Shown here one piece after another: positions 44,131-52,313 of a stretch of 64,000 bases of DNA. Under the pieces are notes generated by a model. It had not been told where the DNA came from. It saw only the letters and a program-made list of their open reading frames with translations, and ran no database searches. Made by a program: the position numbers and the translations under genes. The stretch covers positions 2,852,001-2,916,000 of the forward strand of contig NZ_BIFT01000001.1 in the NCBI RefSeq assembly GCF_003967575.1, written 5' to 3'. Position 1 is the first letter of the stretch, and each line of letters opens with the position of its first letter. The stretch is from Dictyobacter alpinus. GTDB lineage: Bacteria; Chloroflexota; Ktedonobacteria; Ktedonobacterales; Ktedonobacteraceae.

Positions 44131-45246
44131 TTAGCATGAGAAATTGCGGGTTTCAGCAACAATATAATCTACCACAGCGCGGAAATCCCCGCTACTTTGA
44201 TAGACCTTGCGCTGACGTTGCGCGCCATTTCCCTCCGTCAAGATACGTTGTACGCCCTGTGAGACACGCTGCCAATCTCCTTCACGCTCAAGGGCGGCCC
44301 GCACAAATTCAAGCATGTGGTCGATACAGAGTCTGGCAGGCACACTATGCCTGGTTGGAATATCGATCAGCCGATCATTCAGACCGTAGCGTGCGGCGCG
44401 CCAATGCATCGCACGAAGCTGATCGGTGGTATATGAGGGACAGGGAGCCTTGCGCATCACTTGCTCATAGCAGGTTTGCACCAGAGCGCGAATCAGGCCC
44501 GTGACCATGACCGCCTCATCAAGCGTCATAGAGATATCCATTACACGAAATTCAATAGTAGGAAAGCGTTCAGAGAGACGTAAATCCCAATAGATTTTCG
44601 TCGCATCATCAATACTCTCCGTCTCAATCAAATCATCGATCGTATGGCGATAATCCTCATAAGAAGTAAATGCCGGCGGAGGACCAGCCAGCGGCACCGT
44701 CCACCAGAGTCCAGTACGATAATCCTCATAGCCAGTGTCCGCACCTAGCCAGAACGGAGAATTTGCCGTCAGGGCAATAATGGGCGATAGCCAGACACGG
44801 GCATGATTAAGGATCTGAGTCGCAATCTCAGGATCAGGGATACCAATATGGACGTGGCAACCAAAAATCACCTGTTCGCGAATCATCTGCTGATAGGTAT
44901 CTACCAGCGTGATATAGCGCTCTTTAGGCGTTACCTCTTGCTCGCTCCACTTCGAAAACGGATGCGTCCCGGAGGCCGCAATCTGTTTATGTAAGTGGTC
45001 GGCGGCAGTAATAATCCCACCACGTAAGCGGATTAACTCTCCTTGTACCTCCGCCAGCGAATGGCAGATAGGGGTGGCGATCTCAATTTGAGACAGAATC
45101 ATCTCATGCTGGACATTATTGCCCAACATTTTCTCCGCCTCCGGCAGGAGCAGATGAGTGGACTGACTCAATTCACGCGTACGGGGATCAACTACTTGAT
45201 ACTCTTCTTCAACACCAATAGTAAAGCTATGGTCTTGCAGGGACAT
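44131..45246 (-). CDS. GCS2-family carboxylate-amine ligase (YbdK-like)
   Basis: 371 residues. The ATG at 45246 has AAGGAGG 8 nt upstream; a TTG two codons earlier is rejected. The opening FTIGVEEEYQVVDP contains the metal-binding Glu cluster, and later blocks HMEILSQ-like HEMILSQIEIATP, VHIGIPDPE and FPTIEFRVMD are typical of glutamate-cysteine ligase type 2. YbdK-type enzymes show weak glutamate-cysteine ligase activity. No glutathione synthetase is nearby. It is monocistronic. Confidence 0.9.
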   Translation of the reverse strand: MSLQDHSFTIGVEEEYQVVDPRTRELSQSTHLLLPEAEKMLGNNVQHEMILSQIEIATPICHSLAEVQGELIRLRGGIITAADHLHKQIAASGTHPFSKWSEQEVTPKERYITLVDTYQQMIREQVIFGCHVHIGIPDPEIATQILNHARVWLSPIIALTANSPFWLGADTGYEDYRTGLWWTVPLAGPPPAFTSYEDYRHTIDDLIETESIDDATKIYWDLRLSERFPTIEFRVMDISMTLDEAVMVTGLIRALVQTCYEQVMRKAPCPSYTTDQLRAMHWRAARYGLNDRLIDIPTRHSVPARLCIDHMLEFVRAALEREGDWQRVSQGVQRILTEGNGAQRQRKVYQSSGDFRAVVDYIVAETRNFSC

Positions 45247-45443
45247 AGACAACGCCTCCTTGCAACTGCTAAGAGTTGGAACTTGTTACATACAATACGC
45301 CGCCCCGCGCTATAAGTATACAGTATAGAGATCTGAACAATAGTGCTATTTGGGTTCTCACTTAAGTCTACACCCAATTTAACAATCATTTTTGATTAAT
45401 AGAATAAGCCAAATTTTACCTCAACAACATGGTATGTTAATTT
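45247..45443. other. intergenic region, no feature seen
   Basis: AT-rich gap containing the GCS2 gene promoter region; nothing else was recognised. Confidence 0.4.
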
Positions 45444-45531
45444 TGCCGCCTGCGGCAGCGAGGGGGAGAGAGAGGAATTGGGTCACAGCCCCAAATCCGA
45501 GTTCGGGGCTAGCCGCTCCTGCACCCCGCCC
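45444..45531. repeat. GC-rich repeat, family III, single copy
   Basis: Starts with TGCCGCCTGCGGCA, then the GGGGGAGAGAGAGG run, GGTCACAGCCCC, GGGGCTAGCCGCTCCTGC and ACCCCGCCCG, in the same order as the copies at 43.7 kb. Confidence 0.68.
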
Positions 45532-45665
45532 GTGATAAGGGAGAGTGTGTATCTTTATCGATATGTCTGCTGTAATTGTATGTGAGGCTAGATAAAAGAT
45601 ACCTTCTTCAATACTATAGTTCTATTACGATAATAATCCAAAAGTCTTTTAATTAAAAATATCTG

Positions 45666-45695
45666 TTGACACACAGTATTCTTCTATTTTATAGT
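45666..45695 (+). promoter_or_regulatory. predicted promoter of the four-repeat secreted protein
   Basis: TTGACA (45666-45671), 18 bp, TATAGT (45690-45695), about 200 bp before the start codon. Confidence 0.5.
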
Positions 45696-45901
45696 AGATT
45701 AAGCATATATGTGTCGGAAATATCGCTATTTATATGTATATTGTTTAAATGAAATACGAACTGTGATGATGGAAGGCACGCTGTATGTGTATCCTCTTTT
45801 GGGTAGATACAATTTTGTAACTGAGTATCTACAAAAGCGTTTCTATACTTATTTGTTATGACCTCACTGAGGAATTGATGGTTTACAGAACCAGGTGAAA
45901 A

Positions 45902-48400
45902 ATGAACATGAAATCTGGCTATACTCAAGGAAGTGTTGTACCAGAGCCACGCCCAACGACTCCATGGCGACGTGGCAAATCCTTTTTTTCCACTCTTATG
46001 ACTCTGTTTGTGCTGACAGGTGCGGTGCTGTCTGTCAATACACTGCTCGTACCACCTGCAACTGCTAAGGCAGCCAGTCAGAACGTTTTAGCAACGACCA
46101 ATACATTGGCAACAGCAGTGACTGCACCGGCCTTCAATAATGTTGGTATTGGCGCAAAGCCGAATTTCACAGCCGCTAATCTGGATGGGGGCGGTTATAG
46201 CTATTCTTACGATGCGTTGAAATCTGTAAAATTGGTAGCTGGTAATTCCTTTGCCTATGATGGACTCCAGCTTACCTGGCCTGATGTTAAGCATGATACC
46301 GCACCTTCGACATCTGATAACTGGCAGGCTAATGGACAGACCCTGCCTCTGTCAGCGACGGGCGCGCATAAGGTTGGTTTTATTGGAGCGGCCACGGGTG
46401 GCGCGATTTCTGGTAATGCAGTTGTCGCGTACAGTGATAATTCAACCCAGAGTCTGGCCCTTGGTTTCAGCGACTGGACCCTGGGCGCTGGTAGTCAGGT
46501 TCCGGCGTATAATAACAAGATTTTCTCGGCTCAGCCGATACGTAACACGAAAAGTGGGGAGCAGACACGTAAAACCTACCTGTTTTATGTATCGATCCAG
46601 CTTGATGCAAATAAAACGCCCGTCAGTGTCACGCTACCAACATTGAATGGTACATCAAAGCTTCATGTCTTCGCCTACTCGAATACGACGGCACCTGATT
46701 ATGGTTATAACAATGTAAGTATCAGTGACGATGCCTATACTACTGCTGGTAACTTCGATGGTCTCGGTAATAGCTATTCCAGCACATATTCAGTGGTACC
46801 GGGCGCGACTACTGGTTACAGTTATGTTTTTAGTACTGATGAGACCAAAGCTTTCAAGCCAGCAATGGAATTCTCCTGGCCAGATGTCCCACCAGGCGCG
46901 CCGGACAACTATCAAGCCAATGGGCAGACGATTCCGGTGACACCAGTAGCCAATGCGGCTAAAATAGGTTTTGTGGGAGCCGCCACCGGTGGTCCTTCTT
47001 ATGGAACCGCTTATATCAACTATAGTGATGGCACACGGCAGCAGTTTACCATGGGTTTTAGTGACTGGACCCTTAATAGTTCAACCCAGGTGCCTTCCTT
47101 TGGTAATACCTCCTATATCTACTCTGGGGATGCGACCTATTACAATACCAGCAGCGGCCAGAAAACAGCCAGGGCTTTCAAGTTTTATAGCGATCTGAAT
47201 CTGCAAGCGGGCAAGACGATGACAGGTGTTACGTTACCTGCATCAACCAACCAGGGACAGATTCATGTGTTCACGATTGCGACTGCTGTGTCTGGCTATT
47301 ATGATAATGTTGGTACGACCGATAGCTATAGTGCTGCCAATGGCAATTTTGACGGTGCAAATCGTAGTTACTCAGACGAGGCTTTGAAGAGTGCAGGTAT
47401 AACCTACAGTGAATACGGCTCGTTGAATCCGTTTAGAGTGAATGGTATTGATTTTTATAGTCAATACGAGATGAATCCTGATAACTGGATTGCCGATGGT
47501 CAGGAGATTGCTGTGGATCCGCTTAAATCCGGGGCGACCGGCCTGGGCTTTGTTGGCGCGGCCACTAATGGAGGCTCAACAGGTAAAGGATTGATCACCT
47601 ATACGGATGGTACGACCCAGGAATATACTTTGAGCTTTACCGACTGGTGGGCTTCTACTACTCAGTATGGCAATAGTGTAGTGGCAAAAATGCCATATCT
47701 TAACAGTGCATCCGGCAAGCAGAATGTACAGAACCGTCTGTATTATGCGGATGTCAATCTGCAACGAGGCAAGACCATTGCCCATTTACAGCTACCTGTT
47801 ACTACTGGCGGTCAGATGCATATCTTCGCCGTTGGTGAGCGTACCGGTATCTATAATAATACTGGCATTAGTAGCGTCAATGCTCCGAAAACGGGTAACC
47901 TGGACGGTGGTGGCTATAGCTATTCTATGCAGGCTTTGAATCTCAGCAGAATTAATGCCACAACTCCTTTTGCGTTGAATGGATATTCCTTCTCATTCAG
48001 TAACAAGATCAGTGAGCCAGCGATCCTTGCAGGGAATGCAGACAATTTTAAGGCCACCGGTCAGACCATTTTGCTGACCCCACAGTCGGCATCAAACATA
48101 GGCTTTATCCTATCCTCGATTGGCGGGGGCGCATCTGGTACCGCGACCCTGACCTATGACGATGGCACGACCCAGGACATTACTTTAGGTTCGGCGGACT
48201 GGTGTGATAGTTCGACGATCAGCAAATACAATGTCTCGGTGGCGGCTACCATGGCGTATCGTAACGCAGTTGGTGGTCAGCAGAGCCTGACAAATTATCT
48301 CTACCACAGTAGTTTCTCGCTCAATGCCAGCAAACGTGTGGTATCGATTACTCTGCCAGATCAGGGTCAACTGCACATCTTCTCGATCGCATTCAAATAA
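45902..48400 (+). CDS. secreted protein made of four tandem beta-domains
   Basis: 832 residues. A basic N-terminus and hydrophobic segment (about 29-55) direct export. The rest is four copies of a domain of about 185 residues, starting near 75, 267, 458 and 647. Each begins with N(N)VG/S and a (G)NFDGGGYSYS-like block, continues with TWPDV, DNWQANGQ, VGFIGAATGG, Y-DGTTQ, L-FSDWTL, and ends L-LP...QLHVFAI. This module is known as an accessory domain at the end of actinobacterial glycoside hydrolases. Here there is no catalytic domain at all. A carbohydrate- or surface-binding role is plausible. Confidence 0.8.
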   Translation: MNMKSGYTQGSVVPEPRPTTPWRRGKSFFSTLMTLFVLTGAVLSVNTLLVPPATAKAASQNVLATTNTLATAVTAPAFNNVGIGAKPNFTAANLDGGGYSYSYDALKSVKLVAGNSFAYDGLQLTWPDVKHDTAPSTSDNWQANGQTLPLSATGAHKVGFIGAATGGAISGNAVVAYSDNSTQSLALGFSDWTLGAGSQVPAYNNKIFSAQPIRNTKSGEQTRKTYLFYVSIQLDANKTPVSVTLPTLNGTSKLHVFAYSNTTAPDYGYNNVSISDDAYTTAGNFDGLGNSYSSTYSVVPGATTGYSYVFSTDETKAFKPAMEFSWPDVPPGAPDNYQANGQTIPVTPVANAAKIGFVGAATGGPSYGTAYINYSDGTRQQFTMGFSDWTLNSSTQVPSFGNTSYIYSGDATYYNTSSGQKTARAFKFYSDLNLQAGKTMTGVTLPASTNQGQIHVFTIATAVSGYYDNVGTTDSYSAANGNFDGANRSYSDEALKSAGITYSEYGSLNPFRVNGIDFYSQYEMNPDNWIADGQEIAVDPLKSGATGLGFVGAATNGGSTGKGLITYTDGTTQEYTLSFTDWWASTTQYGNSVVAKMPYLNSASGKQNVQNRLYYADVNLQRGKTIAHLQLPVTTGGQMHIFAVGERTGIYNNTGISSVNAPKTGNLDGGGYSYSMQALNLSRINATTPFALNGYSFSFSNKISEPAILAGNADNFKATGQTILLTPQSASNIGFILSSIGGGASGTATLTYDDGTTQDITLGSADWCDSSTISKYNVSVAATMAYRNAVGGQQSLTNYLYHSSFSLNASKRVVSITLPDQGQLHIFSIAFK

Positions 48401-48409
48401 ACCTGTTGC

Positions 48410-48458
48410 GCAAAGCACCGAGGACCATCCTGACACCAGGGTGGTCCCTCTTTGTGCG
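48410..48458 (+). terminator. hairpin after the four-repeat protein gene
   Basis: GAGGACCATCC pairs with GGGTGGTCCCTC, extended by GCAAAG/CTTTGTGC. There is no long T-tract. Confidence 0.6.
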
Positions 48459-48648
48459 GCCATGGTCCCGACAACCATACTCAATACAATATGCTGTATT
48501 AAAGCGATGCGTGGTGGTAAGGCCTGTAAATGTTGGGTATGTGGGTATGATACTATGTAAAAGGAGAGACGGCGCAAGTATAGCGTCTGTTGGGTGAATA
48601 TACTTGCATAGGGATGAGCTTTAGTGTATATGAGTGAGGTAAGAAGAG

Positions 48649-49557
48649 ATGCAAGAAACGATTACGCTAGAAAAATGGCCGGCGTTACCATTTACGTCCT
48701 GGCAGGATACTTGTGAGACGCTTCATCTGTGGACCCAGATCGTTGGTAAAGTGCGACTGGGGCTCTGTCCCCCGACCAACCACTGGTGGCAGTCCACCCT
48801 TTATTTGTCGGCTCGTGGCCTGACGACATCCCCGATTCCATATCCTGGTGGTATCTTTGAGATCAGTTTTGATTTTATCGGGCATAAGCTGCTCATTGAG
48901 ACCAGCCAGGGAGAGCGCAAGATCCTGCCCCTGGCACCACGTTCCGTGGCAACATTTTATCGCGAGGTGATGGACGCGCTCAAAGAGTTGCATATCCCTG
49001 TACGCATCAATCCCCTCCCCAATGAAATCAAGGATCCCATCCCCTTTGATCAGGATGAGATCCATGCCGCCTATGATCCAGTGATGGTCGAGCGCTTCTG
49101 GCGTATCCTGCTGCAAACAGACACCATCTTCAAAGAGTTCCGTGGACGCTTCATCGGCAAAAGTAGTCCGGTCCACTTCTTCTGGGGGAGTTTTGACCTG
49201 GCCGTGACACGCTTCTCCGGTCAGAAAGCGCCTGAACGCCCGGGGGCCGACCTGATCACGCGTGAAGCCTACTCACATGAAGTTATCAGTTGCGGCTTCT
49301 GGCCCGGCAATGCTGACTTCCCCCAGCCCGCCTTCTACACCTATGCCGCACCAGAGCCAGCGGGCCTGGGCAGTGCCGCCATCAAGCCCGCTAAAGCCTT
49401 TCATAACGCCGATCTGGCCGAATTCTTCTACCTCTACGATGATATGCGCCAGGAAGCCGAACCCGAGCAAGCCCTGCTGGATTTCCTGCAAAGCACCTAC
49501 GCAGCGGCCGCCGACCTCGCCCATTGGGACCGCGCCGCCCTGGAACGAGAGGCGTAG
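48649..49557 (+). CDS. DUF5996 family protein
   Basis: 302 residues matching DUF5996: WPALPFTSWQDTCETLHLWTQIVGKVRL at the start, NHWWQSTLYLSARGLTTSPIP, FDFIGHKL, the central HFFWGSFDLAVTRFSG and GFWPGN with PAFYTYAAPEP. Trp- and His-rich conserved motifs suggest a binding pocket. No biochemical function is known. It is alone, with a weak AAGAAGAG ribosome site. Confidence 0.87.
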   Translation: MQETITLEKWPALPFTSWQDTCETLHLWTQIVGKVRLGLCPPTNHWWQSTLYLSARGLTTSPIPYPGGIFEISFDFIGHKLLIETSQGERKILPLAPRSVATFYREVMDALKELHIPVRINPLPNEIKDPIPFDQDEIHAAYDPVMVERFWRILLQTDTIFKEFRGRFIGKSSPVHFFWGSFDLAVTRFSGQKAPERPGADLITREAYSHEVISCGFWPGNADFPQPAFYTYAAPEPAGLGSAAIKPAKAFHNADLAEFFYLYDDMRQEAEPEQALLDFLQSTYAAAADLAHWDRAALEREA

Positions 49558-49796
49558 ATTGATCTCTCAGGTTATGATAAATGGTCTGTGTATGAGTGGA
49601 AGTGCTGATTTATAACAAAATGTATTAGGGAGAGAAAAAGCGGGGGACTGCATGTGCCGGGCTTGTTTGGTATGAGTGAGCCTGGGGCGGCTGGGATACT
49701 GGGTCCCACCTTGAGGGCGGGACGAATTGCCTGCTGAGGGGCAAATCTACGGTATATGGTACGCTTTGGTGGTGATTGTGTGTGGTGGTTGGTTGG

Positions 49797-49842
49797 GGAT
49801 ATCCGTGAACATGCGCTGATGTCCACGGATATCCTTTTTTTT
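49797..49842. terminator. intrinsic terminator between DUF5996 and glmS
   Basis: GGATATCCGTG and CACGGATATCC flank a 16-nt loop and are followed by TTTTTTTT on the plus strand. It borders the glmS stop on the other side. Confidence 0.82.
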
Positions 49843-49843
49843 G

Positions 49844-51712
49844 CTATTCCACGGTTACGGATTTGGCGAGGTTGCGGGGCTGGTCTACATTGCAGTCGCG
49901 GGCTACGGCTACGTGGTAGGCGAAGAGTTGCAGGGGTACGGAGGCCAGGAGGGGACTGAAGACTTCGAGGGTGGCCGGGACATACATGATGTCGTCGGCG
50001 TGCTGGCGAATGTTTTCGTCTCCTTCGGTGGCAACGACGATGATATGGGCGTCGCGGGCACGTACTTCCTGGATGTTGCTGACAACTTTCTCATAGACAT
50101 GGGAGGCGGTGGCGATACCGACCAGGGGCGTCTCGGGATCGAGCAGGGCGATGGAGCCGTGCTTGAGTTCTCCTGCTGGGAAGCCTTCGGCGTGGATATA
50201 GGAGATCTCTTTGAGTTTGAGTGCGCCTTCGAGGGCGGTGGGATAGCCGACACCACGTCCGATGAACATGATGCTGCTGGTGTGCGCCATGCGTTTGGCC
50301 AGGGGTTCAATCACGTCGTCCGCGCTATTGGCCTGCTGGAGAATATGGCGGATCTGATCCGGGAGCTTCTCCATGGCGGTCAGGAATTCGCGCATCTGTT
50401 CATCCTGGATACGGCCACGGCTCTGGCCCAGGTAGAGGCCGAGCAGGTAGAGGACAGAGACCGAGCTAACAAAGGTTTTGGTGGCGACGACGCCGATCTC
50501 GGGTCCGGCTTGCAGGTAGAGCACCGCGTCCGCCAGGCGAGTGATGGCGCTGGAGACGATATTGGTGACGGCAATCACAGGCGCTCCATGTTCGCGGGCC
50601 TGGCGAATGCCGACCAGTGTATCGGCGGTCTCACCGGATTGCGTGACGGCGATACATAGCGTATCGGGTCCAACAATCGGATCACTGTAGCGGAACTCGG
50701 CGGCGGTCACGGTCTCTACAGGGATGCGTGCCCACTTCTCGATGGCATATTTGGCGATCATGCCCGCGTGATATGAGGTACCGCAGGCTACCACAATGAT
50801 GCGCTGGATATTGTTGAGAAGTCCGGCATGCTCCATACGCTCCAGTTCAGGTAGGTGGAGCTGACCATCGCGGATACGGCCCGTCAGCGCTCGCTGTAGA
50901 GCTTCTGGCTGCTCATTAATCTCTTTGATGACAAAGTGCGGATAACCGCCCTTCTCGGCTGCCTCAATGTCCCAGTCGACGATCATTGGCTCACGCTCAA
51001 TTGGTGTGCCATAGAGGGTGGTCAATCTAACGCCCTCCGGGCGTAGTTCAGCCACTTCGCCTTCTTCCAGGATCAGGATGCGGCGTGTATGTTTGAGGAT
51101 AGCGGGAATATCCGAGGCCAGGAACTGCTGGTTCTCGCTGAGTCCGACAATCAATGGACCGGCGCAGCGGGCACCGACCAGGAGATCAGGATGTTCACGG
51201 CTGACGACTCCGATAGAATAGGAGCCGGTCACGCGCTGCAGGGCTGTACGTACGGCCAGCACCAGATCATGGTTAGCGCTCCCAAAGTACTCGCGCTCAA
51301 TCAGGTGGGCCAGCACTTCACTATCCGTCTCAGACTGGAAGGTATGTCCATCCTGTTGTAGCTCGCGGCGCAGTTCAGCATAATTCTCAATGATGCCATT
51401 ATGCACAACCGTCAGGCTGCCAGTGCAATCGGGATGGGGATGGGCATTAATATCATTTGGGCGACCATGGGTGGCCCAGCGTGTATGACCGATACCGAGC
51501 CGGCTATCCGTGGGACGAGTCTCATTATCAACCGTAGCCACCAGATTAGCGATCTTGCCCGCCTGGCGATGGAGGTCAATCGTACCAGTAGAATTTAAAA
51601 CCGCAATACCAGCCGAATCATAGCCGCGATATTCCAGTTTGGAGAGGCCATCAAGCAATATGGAAGTAACATCGGTCTCAACGGAGCCGACGTAGCCAAT
51701 GATACCGCACAT
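49844..51712 (-). CDS. glmS: glutamine-fructose-6-phosphate aminotransferase (isomerising)
   Basis: Makes glucosamine-6-phosphate, the first step to UDP-GlcNAc and peptidoglycan. The start at 51712 gives MCGIIGYVG, with the catalytic Cys2 exposed after Met removal; the longer frame is rejected. The 622 residues contain the class II glutaminase domain (EYRGYDSAGIA, GHTRWATHGRP) and two SIS sugar-isomerase domains (VACGTSYHAG, AVTQSGETADTLV). The tail ends NLAKSVTVE, as expected. A glmS ribozyme lies in its 5' leader. Confidence 0.97.
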   Translation of the reverse strand: MCGIIGYVGSVETDVTSILLDGLSKLEYRGYDSAGIAVLNSTGTIDLHRQAGKIANLVATVDNETRPTDSRLGIGHTRWATHGRPNDINAHPHPDCTGSLTVVHNGIIENYAELRRELQQDGHTFQSETDSEVLAHLIEREYFGSANHDLVLAVRTALQRVTGSYSIGVVSREHPDLLVGARCAGPLIVGLSENQQFLASDIPAILKHTRRILILEEGEVAELRPEGVRLTTLYGTPIEREPMIVDWDIEAAEKGGYPHFVIKEINEQPEALQRALTGRIRDGQLHLPELERMEHAGLLNNIQRIIVVACGTSYHAGMIAKYAIEKWARIPVETVTAAEFRYSDPIVGPDTLCIAVTQSGETADTLVGIRQAREHGAPVIAVTNIVSSAITRLADAVLYLQAGPEIGVVATKTFVSSVSVLYLLGLYLGQSRGRIQDEQMREFLTAMEKLPDQIRHILQQANSADDVIEPLAKRMAHTSSIMFIGRGVGYPTALEGALKLKEISYIHAEGFPAGELKHGSIALLDPETPLVGIATASHVYEKVVSNIQEVRARDAHIIVVATEGDENIRQHADDIMYVPATLEVFSPLLASVPLQLFAYHVAVARDCNVDQPRNLAKSVTVE

Positions 51713-51764
51713 GGAGTTGGGTACCTTTCTTTGATTGTAGTAATAAAACAACACAGGTTTTACT

Positions 51765-51919
51765 ACATCACTGAGAACGGTTTGTCCTGGTCGTTACCGG
51801 CAGGCGTTGTGTGTTCTCTTCTCAGGATCGTGATCAACCCTGGAGGCTCCCCGCTGACAATTCCGAACGGCCTCCTCCTCGTCAACCGTGGCTACCTCCG
51901 CTAGCCCGGTCCATGCGCT
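51765..51919 (-). ncRNA. glmS ribozyme (glucosamine-6-phosphate-activated self-cleaving riboswitch)
   Basis: Read on the minus strand, the leader starts TA|GCGCATGGACC, with the expected cleavage site between A51919 and G51918. P1 is formed by GACC/GGTT around GGGCTA/TAGCC. Then come the invariant GGTTGACGAGG, the P2 strands AGGAGGC/GCCTCC enclosing GTTCGGAATTGTCAGCGGGGA (canonical form ATCGAGACATCGGCGG), and a distal P4-like stem TGAGAAG/TTCTCA. Order, spacing and the conserved core match the Firmicute ribozymes. Cleavage with GlcN6P would destabilise glmS mRNA. Confidence 0.85.
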
Positions 51920-52252
51920 ACTCAAAACGACAACATATAATCACATATTGAAGTATATCATGTCTTGGGTGGAGATTTGGTGTTTGCCTGGTTAAGATCC
52001 TACTTGTTAGGAAAAATGGTTCAGTATCCTCTTCCCGAGCAGCACGCGTCTGGTAATAGTAGTTGAGTCCGACTTAACCTCTAGTCTGTATGTTGGTGTT
52101 AATTTCTCTACCCGGTTTGCAGAAATTGTGGATCAACAACAAGAGGCATCCTGTCAAAATAGCCAGGATCAAAAACCGGCTTCTTGTACAGTGCAGTCAA
52201 TCCAAAAATCAACTATACTCTCTTATAGAAGAAATAAAATTGTCAGACTGCA
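51920..52252. other. intergenic region between divergent glmS and ABC exporter genes
   Basis: Contains the promoters of both units. No gene was recognised; a short frame from 52090 has no family-like features. Confidence 0.45.
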
Positions 52253-52270
52253 GGCTTTGTGCGCAAAGCC
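52253..52270 (+). other. small hairpin in the ABC exporter leader
   Basis: GGCTTTG-TGCG-CAAAGCC, 43 bp before the start codon. Possible leader structure or operator; function unknown. Confidence 0.35.
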
Positions 52271-52313
52271 GTTTACGAAATCAAGAAAATAGTTTTCTGG
52301 GAGAAGAACAGGT

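Noticed and set aside
49841..50659. 272-residue plus-strand frame
   Set aside because: It lies entirely antisense to glmS, whose protein motifs are unmistakable; the Gly/Asp-rich translation is a shadow.
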